Shown here one piece after another: positions 54,253 through 62,709 of a DNA stretch of 64,000 nucleotides. Location of the stretch: assembly GCA_036496385.1 (NCBI GenBank), contig DASXLD010000094.1, positions 79,840 through 143,839 on the forward strand, read 5' to 3'. Position 1 is the first letter of the stretch, and every line of letters starts with the position of its first letter. The notes beneath the pieces were generated by a model that was given only the letters and a program-made list of their open reading frames with translations, searched no databases and had not been told where the DNA came from. The stretch comes from Schlegelella_A sp036496385. Its GTDB lineage: Bacteria > Pseudomonadota > Gammaproteobacteria > Burkholderiales > Burkholderiaceae_C. The position numbers and the translations under genes are program-made.

Positions 54253-55358
54253 AGGCTGCGACCGAACCGGTGCAGCGGCCGCGCGACGCGCGGCTGCTCG
54301 TCGTCGATGGCGACGGCCGGATCTCGCATCGACCGCGCAGCGCGCTCGCCGACGTGCTCGTCGCCGGCGATCTCGTCGTCGCCAACGACGCCGCGACCTT
54401 GCCGGCGAGCCTGACCGGCACCCATGTCGCCAGCGCCGCGGCGATCGAGGTCCGCCTCGCCGGTCGCCGCTCGCTCGCCGCCGACGACGTGCGCACGTTC
54501 GCCGCGGTCGTCTTCGGCGCCGGCGACCATCGCACGCCGACCGAGCTGCGGCCGCCGCCGCCGGCGCTCGCCGCCGGTGACCTGCTCGCGCTCGGTCCGC
54601 TGCACGCGCGCATCGTCCGCCTGCTCGGCCACGCCCGCTTCGTCGAGTTGCAATTCGACGACGACGCCGATGCCATCCGCGCCGGCATCGCGCGCCACGG
54701 CCGGCCGGTGCAGTACGCGCACGTCGCCGAACCGCTCGCGCTCTGGGACGTGTGGACGCGGATCGCAGCGCTGCCGGCCGCGTTCGAGCCGCCGTCGGCC
54801 GGATTCATTCTCGACTGGCGCCTGCTCGACCGCCTCGCGGCGCGCGGCGTCGGCTTTGCGACGCTGACGCTCGCCGCCGGCCTGTCGTCGACCGGCGACG
54901 CCGCGCTCGATGCACGGCTGCCGCTCGATGAGCCCTACCTCGTGCCGGCAGCAACCGCCGCCGCGATCGCTGCTGCACGCCGGCGCGGCGGCCGTATCGT
55001 CGCACTCGGCACGACGGTCGCGCGCGCGCTCGAGCACGCCGGCGCGCGCCCGGGCGGCCTCGCCGCCGGCGCCGGCGTCGCCGACAACCGGCTCTGTGCC
55101 GCGACGCGCCTGCGCGTCGTCGACGCCATCGTCAGCGGAACACACGAGCCGGGGACGAGCCACCACGCCTTGCTCGGTGCGTTCGTGCCGACGGCGACGC
55201 TGGCACGCGTCGACGCCGCGCTCGCAGCGTGCGGCTACCGCACGCACGAGTTCGGCGACTCGGTCTTGATCGAGCGCGCGGCGGATTCGCGCGCGGTCGC
55301 AGCGCCGGCCGCGCGCAGCGGCGCGGCGCTCGTCGCGCCGAGCGCGCTCGCGGCCTGA
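54249..55358 (+). CDS. Diverged QueA-like protein (SAM:tRNA ribosyltransferase-isomerase fold)
   Basis: This 369-residue protein aligns by eye with QueA throughout: RDARLLVVDGDGRISHRPRS, GDLVVANDAATLPASLTG, GGRIVALGTTVARALEHAG, and LRVVDAIVSGTHEPGTSHHA (QueA: FRVVDGLLTNFHLPKSTLLM). However, the core motifs are changed: AGLHFT becomes AGFILD, and the HVGAGTFRPV strand becomes LAAGLSSTGD. The canonical N-terminus (FDYELP...IAQ) is also missing. QueA makes epoxyqueuosine from preQ1-tRNA and SAM; these changes suggest a different substrate or no such activity. It is coupled to an SDR, under an XRE-cupin regulator, not to tgt or yajC as QueA usually is. Confidence 0.8.
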   Translation: MKAATEPVQRPRDARLLVVDGDGRISHRPRSALADVLVAGDLVVANDAATLPASLTGTHVASAAAIEVRLAGRRSLAADDVRTFAAVVFGAGDHRTPTELRPPPPALAAGDLLALGPLHARIVRLLGHARFVELQFDDDADAIRAGIARHGRPVQYAHVAEPLALWDVWTRIAALPAAFEPPSAGFILDWRLLDRLAARGVGFATLTLAAGLSSTGDAALDARLPLDEPYLVPAATAAAIAAARRRGGRIVALGTTVARALEHAGARPGGLAAGAGVADNRLCAATRLRVVDAIVSGTHEPGTSHHALLGAFVPTATLARVDAALAACGYRTHEFGDSVLIERAADSRAVAAPAARSGAALVAPSALAA

Positions 55359-55367
55359 GCGGCGCCG

Positions 55368-56303
55368 TCAGCGCACGCCGTCGCACGCCAGCGCGCTCGG
55401 CGCCGGCTTCGCGCCGGCAGCCGCCGCGACGATCAACTGTCCGCTGCGGCCAGGAATCTCGCCCCACGCGACCGGGCATCGCGGCAGCGGCCGGCCGCGT
55501 ACGCGCTCGTAGTAGCGCGCCAGCGCGACCAGCTCGTGGCCCTGCTCGCGCCAGCCGCGCAGCAGGCGCTGCAAGGCCGGTGCGAGCAGCGCGCCCTCGA
55601 GCTCGGCATGCAAGGTCACGACGTGATCTTCGGCGCCGGCGGTTCGCGCCAGCAGCGCGTCGGCGACGTTGTGCTCGTCGACCCCGTCCCGCCCGATCAG
55701 CTCGTCGAAAGTCGGCAAGGTGGTCGGCAGTTGCACGTGTCGAAGTGCCACGCCGTCGAGCTCGGGAACGTAGGGTCCGGCGCCGCGGCCATCGGATGCG
55801 TAGGCCATTCCCCAGGCGTCGATCTGGCGAAACGCGGCGTCGTTCATCTGCCACCCGGCCGCGCCGTGCGTCGACGGCGGCGCGCCGAAGATCTCGACGA
55901 AGCGCGCGTGCGCCAGAGCCATCTGGCGCGTCGTCCATGGCACGTCGCGCCGGCGGACGTTGTCCTGCCAGAGGACGTGGTCCCAGGCGTGGATGCCGCA
56001 CTCGTGGCCCGCGTCGCGCGCCGAGCGCATGGACGATGCAGCGACGCGGCCGATGTCGGGAGCCGGCAGCAGGACGCCGTACATCAGGGTGCGCCAGCCG
56101 TAGTGCTTCAGCACCGACGTGCGCTTCACCTTGGAAAGAAACCCGGGCCGCAGGACCCGCCGAAGGGCCCAGCCGGTGTGGTCCGGACCGAGGCTGAACA
56201 GAAAGGTCGCCTGCGCGCGGGCTTCGGCGAACGATGCGAGCAGGCGGGGAACGCCCTCCCGGGTGCCGCGCAGCGTATCGACATCGACCTTGAGGGCGAT
56301 CAT
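55368..56303 (-). CDS. arnD: 4-deoxy-4-formamido-L-arabinose-phosphoundecaprenol deformylase
   Basis: The 311-residue polysaccharide-deacetylase-fold enzyme removes the formyl group from undecaprenyl-phosphate-Ara4FN. It starts IALKVDVDTLRGTREGVPRL, very close to E. coli ArnD, then QATFLFSLGPDHTGWALRR and GHECGIHAWDHVLWQDNVR. The metal-binding Asp and His are in VDVDT and HAWDH. The ATG at 56303 is preferred to the GTG two codons upstream by comparison with family starts. It is the last gene of the arn operon. Confidence 0.92.
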   Translation of the reverse strand: MIALKVDVDTLRGTREGVPRLLASFAEARAQATFLFSLGPDHTGWALRRVLRPGFLSKVKRTSVLKHYGWRTLMYGVLLPAPDIGRVAASSMRSARDAGHECGIHAWDHVLWQDNVRRRDVPWTTRQMALAHARFVEIFGAPPSTHGAAGWQMNDAAFRQIDAWGMAYASDGRGAGPYVPELDGVALRHVQLPTTLPTFDELIGRDGVDEHNVADALLARTAGAEDHVVTLHAELEGALLAPALQRLLRGWREQGHELVALARYYERVRGRPLPRCPVAWGEIPGRSGQLIVAAAAGAKPAPSALACDGVR

Positions 56304-56319
56304 CGCCACGGCCGCGCGC

Positions 56320-57369
56320 TCACGTGCCCTCGGTCAGCGCGCGCGCTTCCGCGACGGCGGTCCGGTACGACTCGAAGATGCGGCGCAGCGACGTCTCCAT
56401 CGTCACCGAAGGACGCCAGTCGAGGTCGGCGACGGTGGCGTCGATCTTCGGCACCCGGTCCTGGACGTCCTGATAGCCGTCGCCGTAGAAGTCCTTGGCC
56501 GACGTTTCCACCAACCGGCAGTCCTTCGCGGCGCTCGCGTACTCCGGATAGTCGGCGGCCATTGCGAGCATCTTCTCCGCGAGCTCGCGCACCGACCAGT
56601 GGTTGCCGGGATTGCCGATGTTGTAGATGCGCCGGCTGGCGATGCCACCCGGGTTGCGGAGGATCCGCATCAGCGCGGCGATGCCGTCGCTGACGTCGGC
56701 AAAGGCGCGCCGCTGGCGGCCGCCATCGACCAGATGGATCGGCTCGCCGCGGACGATCTGGCCGAGGAACTGGGTGACGACGCGCGACGATCCTTCCTTG
56801 CTCTCGAAGATCGAATCGAGCCCCGGCCCGATCCAGTTGAACGGCCGGAACAGCGTGTAGTCGAGGCCCTGCTCCATTCCGTAGGCGGCGATGACGCGGT
56901 CGAGCAACTGCTTCGAGCAGGCGTAGATCCAGCGCGGCTTGTTGATCGGGCCGTACACCAGGCTCGAGGTCTCGGGATCGAATTCGGCGTCGCCGCACAT
57001 GCCGTAGACCTCGGAGGTCGACGGGAAGACGAGGCGCTTCTTGTAGCGGACCGCGGCGCGCACGATCGGCAGGTTGGCCTCGAAGTCGAGCTCGAACACG
57101 CGCAGCGGCTCGCGCACGTAGGTGGCCGGGGTCGCGATCGCCACCAGCGGCAGGATCACGTCGCACTTGCGGACGTTGTATTCGATCCACTCCTTGTTGA
57201 TCGTGATGTCGCCCTCGAAGAAATGCATCTTCGGATGCTCGACCATGGCGCCGAGCCGGTTGCTGGCCATGTCCATGCCGTAGACCTCCCAGTCGGTGCT
57301 GGCGAGGATCTCGCGCGTGAGGTGGTGGCCGATGAAGCCGTTGACGCCGAGGATCAGGACCTTCTTCAT
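56320..57369 (-). CDS. arnA: UDP-glucuronate decarboxylase (ArnA C-terminal domain as a separate gene)
   Basis: The 349-residue SDR-fold enzyme oxidatively decarboxylates UDP-glucuronate to UDP-Ara4O. It has the NAD motif VLILGVNGFIGHHLTREIL, FPSTSEVYGM with the active-site Ser/Glu, and YACSKQ (YxxxK). The ArnA-specific FRPFNWIGPGLDSI and SSRVVTQFLGQIVRG follow. In E. coli this is the C-terminal half of bifunctional ArnA. The ATG at 57369 overlaps the stop of the formyltransferase gene by 4 bp. Two adjacent genes thus replace one fused gene. Confidence 0.92.
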   Translation of the reverse strand: MKKVLILGVNGFIGHHLTREILASTDWEVYGMDMASNRLGAMVEHPKMHFFEGDITINKEWIEYNVRKCDVILPLVAIATPATYVREPLRVFELDFEANLPIVRAAVRYKKRLVFPSTSEVYGMCGDAEFDPETSSLVYGPINKPRWIYACSKQLLDRVIAAYGMEQGLDYTLFRPFNWIGPGLDSIFESKEGSSRVVTQFLGQIVRGEPIHLVDGGRQRRAFADVSDGIAALMRILRNPGGIASRRIYNIGNPGNHWSVRELAEKMLAMAADYPEYASAAKDCRLVETSAKDFYGDGYQDVQDRVPKIDATVADLDWRPSVTMETSLRRIFESYRTAVAEARALTEGT

Positions 57370-58292
57370 TGCGACGCTTCCTCGCGTTGTTGCGCGGCGA
57401 GCAGCGCGCCGAGCCACTCTGCTTCGAGCGGCACGCCGTGCGCCAGCAGCTCGCGGACCTCGATCGCTTCGCCGTCGCCGCAGACGGCGAAGACCCGGCC
57501 GTCTTCGACGTGCAGCCCGAGCGATCGCGATCGCGCTGCTGACGACGGCGCCATCCGCGCGGCGCTCACCACCACGCGTGTGCCGGCAATCTCTGTGAAC
57601 GCGCCGGGATAGGGCGGCGCGACGGCGCGAATGAGGGCATAGACCTGGCGCGCCGGCCTCGACCAGTCGATCCGGCCGTCGTCCGGCCGGCGGGCGCCGA
57701 AGTAGCTCCCGCGCGCGATGTCGTTCGGGCTATAGGCGATCGTGCCGGCGACGATCGCGGGAACGGATCGCCAGAGCACCTGCTCGGCGGCGACCGTCAC
57801 CTTGTCGAACACTTCGCGCGCTGTGTCGTCGGGAAGGATCGGCACGGCCTGCTGGTCGACGATCCGGCCGGCGTCGGGCCGGGCCAGCATCTCGTGCAGC
57901 GTCGCTCCGGTCTCGCGCTCGTCGTGGAGCACGGCCCAGTTCGTCGGCGCGCGACCGCGGTAGCGCGGCAGCAGCGAGCCGTGCATGTTGAACGCACCGC
58001 GCGGCGCGGCAGCGAGGATTTCGGTCGGCAGCATGGACCGGAAGTAGAACGAGAAGATCAGCTCGGGGCGCGCCGCCTCGACCGCGACACGCAGCGCCGG
58101 GTCGGCCGGATCGTTGTTGTAGAGGACAGGCAGCCCGAGGTCGCGCGCGGTGTCGGCAACGCGGCGAAACCACATCGTTTCGCCGGGCGCGTCACGGTGC
58201 GTCACCACCAGCGGAACGTCGATTTCGCGCGCGCGCAGCACGCGCAGGCAGCGGTCGCCGACGTTCGAGTACGCGAACACGACCGCCCTCAC
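57366..58292 (-). CDS. arnA: UDP-Ara4N formyltransferase (ArnA N-terminal domain as a separate gene)
   Basis: The 308-residue 10-formyl-tetrahydrofolate transferase formylates UDP-L-Ara4N. Catalytic N102, H104 (AFNMHGSLLPRYRGRAPTNW) and D140 (ARPDAGRIVDQQ) fall at the same numbers as in E. coli ArnA. FVVAAEQVLWRSVPAIVAG-like helices and a C-terminal OB-fold follow. A GTG start at 58292 overlaps the arnC stop (GTGA). The product is passed to ArnC for transfer to undecaprenyl phosphate. Confidence 0.92.
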   Translation of the reverse strand: MRAVVFAYSNVGDRCLRVLRAREIDVPLVVTHRDAPGETMWFRRVADTARDLGLPVLYNNDPADPALRVAVEAARPELIFSFYFRSMLPTEILAAAPRGAFNMHGSLLPRYRGRAPTNWAVLHDERETGATLHEMLARPDAGRIVDQQAVPILPDDTAREVFDKVTVAAEQVLWRSVPAIVAGTIAYSPNDIARGSYFGARRPDDGRIDWSRPARQVYALIRAVAPPYPGAFTEIAGTRVVVSAARMAPSSAARSRSLGLHVEDGRVFAVCGDGEAIEVRELLAHGVPLEAEWLGALLAAQQREEASQ

Positions 58293-59317
58293 CCGCGGGC
58301 CTCCTTCGCCGCGCCGGAGCTCTCGCGTGCCGCCGCGCCCGAGCTCTCGAGCAGCGCCGTGGCGGAGTCCTCGAGAACGGGGGTGCCCGAGCTCTCGAGG
58401 ACCGCGGTGATGCGATAGCGCGGCCGCCGCCGCACCTCCTGTTGGATCCGGCCCACGTACTCGCCCATCAGGCCGACCCCGAACAGCATGATGCCGGTCA
58501 GGAAGAACTGCAGCGCGAACAGCGTGAAGACGCCTTCGACCTCCGCCCCGAGGACGAATCGACGCACCAGCAGGATCACGAACAGTGCGCCCGAGAGCAG
58601 CGAGAGCACCGTGCCGATGAGCGAGAACCATTGCAGAGGGATGATCGAAAAGCCCGTCACCAGATCGAAGTTCAGGCGGATCAGGCTGTACAGCGAGTAT
58701 TTCGACTCGCCGGCGTGGCGAGGCTCGTGCGCGACCTCGATCTCAGTCGGTGTCGCGGCGAAGGTGTAGGCCAGCGCGGGGATGAAGGTGTTCACCTCGC
58801 GGCAGGCGTTGATCGTCTCGATCAGCGAGCGGTCATAGGCGCGCAGCATGCACCCTTGATCTGTCATGTGGATGTGCGTGGTGCGCTCGCGCAGCGCGTT
58901 GATCACGCGCGAGGCCGAGCGCCTGAAGAAGGTGTCCTGGCGCTCGCGCCGGTACGTGCCGACGTAGTCGTGCCCGGCGCGCACGGCGGCGACGAGCCGC
59001 GGGATCTCCTCGGGCGGATTCTGCAGATCGGCGTCGAGCGTGACCGCGATCTGGCCGCGGACGTGGGCGAACCCAGCCAGGATCGCCATGTGCTGGCCGA
59101 AGTTGCCGTTGAAGAGCACGACCCGCGTGACATCGGGACGTTGATGGAACTGCTCGGTGAGGATGTGCGCAGAGCGGTCGACGCTGCCGTCGTTCACGAA
59201 GATGATCTCGTAGGGCTCGTTCATCGCGTCGAGGACGCGGTAGATGCGCCCGATCAGGGCCGGCAGCACCGCCTCCTCGTTGTAGACGGGGATCACGACC
59301 GAGATCTGCGGCGCCAT
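58289..59317 (-). CDS. arnC: Undecaprenyl-phosphate Ara4FN transferase, with repeat tail
   Basis: The 342-residue GT2 glycosyltransferase attaches Ara4-formyl-N to undecaprenyl phosphate at the inner membrane. The catalytic domain shows VVIPVYNEEAVLPALIGRIY, VNDGSVDRSAHIL, and LDADLQNPPEEIPRLVAAV (DxD-like). Two C-terminal transmembrane helices follow (about 235-260 and 268-295). Compared with the usual length of about 320, it carries an extra tail made of four imperfect 8-residue repeats of the LESSG type (about residues 304-337). The ATG overlaps the arnB stop. Confidence 0.92.
   Translation of the reverse strand: MAPQISVVIPVYNEEAVLPALIGRIYRVLDAMNEPYEIIFVNDGSVDRSAHILTEQFHQRPDVTRVVLFNGNFGQHMAILAGFAHVRGQIAVTLDADLQNPPEEIPRLVAAVRAGHDYVGTYRRERQDTFFRRSASRVINALRERTTHIHMTDQGCMLRAYDRSLIETINACREVNTFIPALAYTFAATPTEIEVAHEPRHAGESKYSLYSLIRLNFDLVTGFSIIPLQWFSLIGTVLSLLSGALFVILLVRRFVLGAEVEGVFTLFALQFFLTGIMLFGVGLMGEYVGRIQQEVRRRPRYRITAVLESSGTPVLEDSATALLESSGAAARESSGAAKEARG
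58317..58412. repeat. Four 24-bp imperfect tandem repeats in the 3' end of arnC
   Basis: The unit starts GAGCTCTCG and recurs at 58317, 58341, 58365 (as GAGTCCTCG) and 58389, exactly 24 bp apart. On the minus strand it encodes repeats such as AVLESSGT, VLEDSAT, LLESSGA and ARESSGA. A multiple-of-three unit keeps the frame when copy number changes. Confidence 0.85.
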
Positions 59318-60471
59318 CACGACAGCACGCTCCGGCACGCCGTGGCGAGGCCGGCGCAGACGCGCTCGACGTCGCCGTCGTCCATCGCCGGGAATAGCGG
59401 CAGGGTGAGGATGCTGCGCCCGGCGCGCTCGGCGTGGGGCAGCATGCCGTCGCGCCAACCCTGCTGGCGATAGAAGGAGAAGAGGTGCACGGCGGGATAG
59501 TGCACCCCGGTGCCGATCCCCGCCTCGCGCATCGCGTTCATCACCGCGGCGCGGCCGCCGTTCAGCCGTTCGGCCGGAAGCAGGACCTGGAACATGTGCC
59601 AGTTGGTCGTCGCCCCCGTCGGCGAGAGGCGCTGCGGCAGCTCGACGCCGAGCGCCTCGAGGCCGGCGCGCTCGGCGGCGTCGAAGTAGAGCGTTGCCAG
59701 CTCGGCGCGGCGGCGGGTGATCTCGTCGAGGCGCCTGAGCTGATGCAGGCCGATCGTGGCGTTGATATCGGTCAGGTTGAACTTGCCGCCCGGGAATTCG
59801 ACATCCATGCCGTCGGCACCCGTTCGCACGACTCCTTGCAGGCGAAGCCGCTCGACCTGCTCCGCTTCCTCGGCAGAGTTCACCACCAGGCAGCCGCCCT
59901 CGGCACAGGTGATGTTCTTGTTCGCCTGGAAGCTGAAGCTGACGAGATCGCCGAAGCTGCCGATGCGGCGGCCGTGCCAGCGCGAGTCGATGGCCTGGGC
60001 GGCGTCCTCGATGACACGAAGCTGGTGCGCGCGCGCGATCCGGTACAGCTCGTCCATCGCCATCGGCAGCCCCGCGAGGTAGACCGGCATCAGGGCGCGG
60101 GTGCGCGGCGTGATCGCCGCCTCGGTCGCTGCGAGATCCATGTTGCGCGTGCGGGGATCGATCTCGACGAACACCGGACGGGCGCCGACCGCCACGATCA
60201 CGTTGCCGGTGGCGACCCAGGTGAGCGGCGACGTGATCACTTCATCGCCGGGCCCGATGCCCGCGGCGCGCAGCGCGACCTCGAGGGTCGCGGTGCCGTT
60301 CGCCAGCGCGCGCACGTGACGGCCGCCGAACAGCTGCGACAGCTCCGACTCGAACTCGCGCAGCCGTGGTCCCGAAGTGATCCAGCCGGACGCGAGGACG
60401 GCACCGACCGCGGCGATCGTCTCCGCATCGATCGTCGGCCGGGTGAAGGGCAGAAACGCGCTCTCGGTCAT
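59317..60471 (-). CDS. arnB: UDP-4-amino-4-deoxy-L-arabinose aminotransferase
   Basis: The 384-residue PLP-dependent DegT/DnrJ/EryC1 enzyme converts UDP-Ara4O to UDP-L-Ara4N. The Schiff-base lysine is K185 in SFSFQANKNITCAEGG. Family motifs include FLPFTRPTIDAETIAAVGAV, SGWITSGPRLREFE and AQAIDSRWHGRRIG. It starts 9 bp after arnE and overlaps arnC by ATGA. Similar PLP enzymes act in other sugar pathways, but the flanking arn genes fix the role. Confidence 0.93.
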   Translation of the reverse strand: MTESAFLPFTRPTIDAETIAAVGAVLASGWITSGPRLREFESELSQLFGGRHVRALANGTATLEVALRAAGIGPGDEVITSPLTWVATGNVIVAVGARPVFVEIDPRTRNMDLAATEAAITPRTRALMPVYLAGLPMAMDELYRIARAHQLRVIEDAAQAIDSRWHGRRIGSFGDLVSFSFQANKNITCAEGGCLVVNSAEEAEQVERLRLQGVVRTGADGMDVEFPGGKFNLTDINATIGLHQLRRLDEITRRRAELATLYFDAAERAGLEALGVELPQRLSPTGATTNWHMFQVLLPAERLNGGRAAVMNAMREAGIGTGVHYPAVHLFSFYRQQGWRDGMLPHAERAGRSILTLPLFPAMDDGDVERVCAGLATACRSVLS

Positions 60472-60480
60472 GGCCTGCCT

Positions 60481-60852
60481 TCAGCTGCGCGCCACGACCA
60501 GCACGCCGAGCAGGATGAGAGCGATGCCAGCGAAGCGGGCGGCGCCGACGGCCTCGCCGAACAGCCACCACGCGGCGACCGCGTTGACGACGTAGCCGAG
60601 CGAGAGCATCGGGTAGGCGATCGACACGTCGACGCGCGAGAGCGCGACCAGCCAGATCGCGACGCTGAGCACGTAGCAGGCGAGCCCCGCGAGCACCGGC
60701 CCGCGCGTGATCGCGCTCGCGAGTCCGGGCAGCAGCGTTCCGGGGGCGGCACCGATCGCACCCAGCGGCTTGACGCCCGCCTTCAGGAGCAGTTGGGCGC
60801 CGGCGTTGAGCAGCACGCCGGCCAGGAGGATGAGAAACGTCTGCAGCTTCAT
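60481..60852 (-). CDS. arnE: SMR/EamA-type small transporter, ArnE-like flippase subunit
   Basis: The 123-residue protein has four transmembrane helices (LILLAGVLLNAGAQLLLKAG, then GLACYVLSVAIWLVALSRVD, SIAYPMLSLGYVVNAVAAWW, and the last). The motif AYPMLSLGYV is typical of small multidrug-resistance/ArnE proteins. ArnE with ArnF is proposed to flip undecaprenyl-phosphate-L-Ara4N to the periplasm. Only one such gene exists here, so it may act as a homodimer. Its ATG overlaps the arnT stop. Confidence 0.85.
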   Translation of the reverse strand: MKLQTFLILLAGVLLNAGAQLLLKAGVKPLGAIGAAPGTLLPGLASAITRGPVLAGLACYVLSVAIWLVALSRVDVSIAYPMLSLGYVVNAVAAWWLFGEAVGAARFAGIALILLGVLVVARS

Positions 60853-62546
60853 CGGTGCGGGCTTTCGAAGTTGGCGACGACGACGCGTCTGACGTCGTCG
60901 CCGACGACGACCATCGGCAACTGACGCGAACGCAGCTCGTCGTAGGTCGGGTGGGACATCACCGCCAGAGCGCGCCGGCCCGACGTCCATTCGTGGACGA
61001 ACGCGTCGACGGTCGGCAGCCACTTCCCAGGCTCCTGGCCGATGCCGAACGCGAGCTCGTCGGGCGACTCGACCGGCGTCAGGATATGACGCAGGTAGAA
61101 CGGCAGCGTGTGATCGACCAGCCGCACTCCGTACAGCGGCGTCGTCTCGTCGAGGAGCGGTGCGACCTTGGCGGCGAGCGGCGCGCCGGAGCTGTTCAGC
61201 CCGAAGGTCTCGTGTCCTCGCAGCCCGACCGTCACGAACGCGAAGAACGTCAGCGCGTAGGCGACCATGCTTCGCCCGGGCGCTCGGGAACCGAGGCGCC
61301 AGGCGATCGCGAACCCGGCCAGGCCGAGCGCGAGAGCAGCCGCCATCCACAGCGCGAACTCGCGGAAGAGCGCGTTCGGCGTCACCGCCGTTCCCTGCCG
61401 GGCGACCAACGGCGTCGCGACGCAGCCGATCACCATGAGCAAGAGCGCGGCGACGACGTGGCGCCGCCACTGGCGGCGGTCGAGCCGATCGAGCGCAGAA
61501 GCGCCGAGGATCGCCAGCGCCGGGTAGAGCGGCAGGATGTAGCCAGGCAGCTTGGAGCTCGAAAAACTGAAGAAGACGAGGATCGTCGCCGCCCAGACGC
61601 CGAGCAGAAGCGCGGGTCGAAATCCTTGGCGCGCCGGCTCCGAGCGCACGCCTTTCACCATCGACCAGGACAGTCCGAGCCACGGCAGGAACCCCAGCAC
61701 GAGCTGCGGCAGGAAATACCACCAGCTTCCCTCGCGGTGATGGATGGGCGAGAGATAGCGTTGCAGGTGCTCGTGGACGAAGAAGAAGTGGAGGAACTCC
61801 GGATTTCGCTGCGAGACCAGCACGAACCAGGGCGTGGCGATCGCCAGCATCACGATCATCCCGACGCCGAGGTGGAGTCGGCGCCAGACGCTGAAATCGC
61901 GCGCCGCGATGGCGTAGATGAAGAGGACCAAGCCGGGCAGCACGAGACCGATCAGCCCCTTGGTCAGGATCGCAATGCCCATGGCGGCCCACGCCACCAG
62001 CATCCAGTTGCGGCGAGTGGCGCTGGAAGCAGCGGGATGCTGGGCGATCAGGAAGCCGGAGAGCACGAACGCGAGAGCCGCCGACACGCCCATGTCGAGC
62101 GAGTTGAAATGGCCGCCGATGTTCCAGGCCGGCGTAGCGAGAAGGACCAGCCCCGTCAGCACGCCGACGCGCTTCCCGTACCAGCGGGCAGCGGCCGTCG
62201 CCGTGACGATCAGCCCGGCCGCGCCGCAGAGCGCCACCCAGAGGCGAGCCTGCCATTCGCCGATGCCGAACGCCTTGAAGGCGAGCGCGGTCATCCAGAT
62301 CTGCAGCGGCGGCTTCTCGAAATACTTCACGCCGTCGTAGCGGATGGTGACCCAGTCGCCGCTGGCCAGCATCTCGCGCGCGATCTCGGCATAGCGACCT
62401 TCGTCGCTCGGCAGCAGATGCCGTGCATCGAGGGTCAGGAACCAGGCGCAGGCGACGACCGTTGCCAGCACTGCGAGCAGCAAAGTCGACCCCCCCGAGC
62501 CATCGGTGCAGTCACGGGCAACCGGCAGGTCGGGCATTTCTCGCAT
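60849..62546 (-). CDS. arnT: Lipid A L-Ara4N glycosyltransferase
   Basis: The 565-residue GT-C (PMT_2) enzyme moves L-Ara4N from undecaprenyl phosphate to lipid A phosphates at the periplasmic face. It has 11-13 transmembrane helices, the conserved LLPSDEGRYAEIAREMLASG (catalytic acidic region), and GVKYFEKPPLQIWMTALAFK. FSFSSSKLPGYILPLYPAL is also typical. I take the ATG at 62546; a GTG at 62558 and an ATG at 62537 are possible, and no strong RBS decides. It leads the seven-gene arn operon. No PmrAB-like regulator is nearby. Confidence 0.92.
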   Translation of the reverse strand: MREMPDLPVARDCTDGSGGSTLLLAVLATVVACAWFLTLDARHLLPSDEGRYAEIAREMLASGDWVTIRYDGVKYFEKPPLQIWMTALAFKAFGIGEWQARLWVALCGAAGLIVTATAAARWYGKRVGVLTGLVLLATPAWNIGGHFNSLDMGVSAALAFVLSGFLIAQHPAASSATRRNWMLVAWAAMGIAILTKGLIGLVLPGLVLFIYAIAARDFSVWRRLHLGVGMIVMLAIATPWFVLVSQRNPEFLHFFFVHEHLQRYLSPIHHREGSWWYFLPQLVLGFLPWLGLSWSMVKGVRSEPARQGFRPALLLGVWAATILVFFSFSSSKLPGYILPLYPALAILGASALDRLDRRQWRRHVVAALLLMVIGCVATPLVARQGTAVTPNALFREFALWMAAALALGLAGFAIAWRLGSRAPGRSMVAYALTFFAFVTVGLRGHETFGLNSSGAPLAAKVAPLLDETTPLYGVRLVDHTLPFYLRHILTPVESPDELAFGIGQEPGKWLPTVDAFVHEWTSGRRALAVMSHPTYDELRSRQLPMVVVGDDVRRVVVANFESPHR

Positions 62547-62709
62547 CGCGTCGTTCACTGCCACCACCGTCGCAGCTCCGTCGATGTCTGGTCGGCCGCG
62601 GTCATCATCACGCGCACGGCCGGGGCGCGCAAGGCCGGGTCGGGCGCGAGCTGCGATCGAGCGGGTTGGCCCTCGCGTTCCTCGCAAGACCTCGCCGAGG
62701 ACCGGGACA
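62547..62709. promoter_or_regulatory. Gap upstream of the arn operon
   Basis: The 163-bp gap between metW and arnT presumably holds the arn promoter. I see no clear -35/-10 pair or PmrA-type direct repeat, nor a hairpin with a T-run after metW, so read-through from metX-metW is possible. Confidence 0.35.

Noticed and set aside
54249..55358. Ordinary QueA assignment
   Set aside because: The substituted core motifs, missing N-terminus and lack of tgt/yajC neighbours argue against using the gene symbol.
55368..56303. A generic chitin or peptidoglycan deacetylase
   Set aside because: The N-terminal VDVDTLRGTREGVPRL pattern and the arn operon context identify ArnD.
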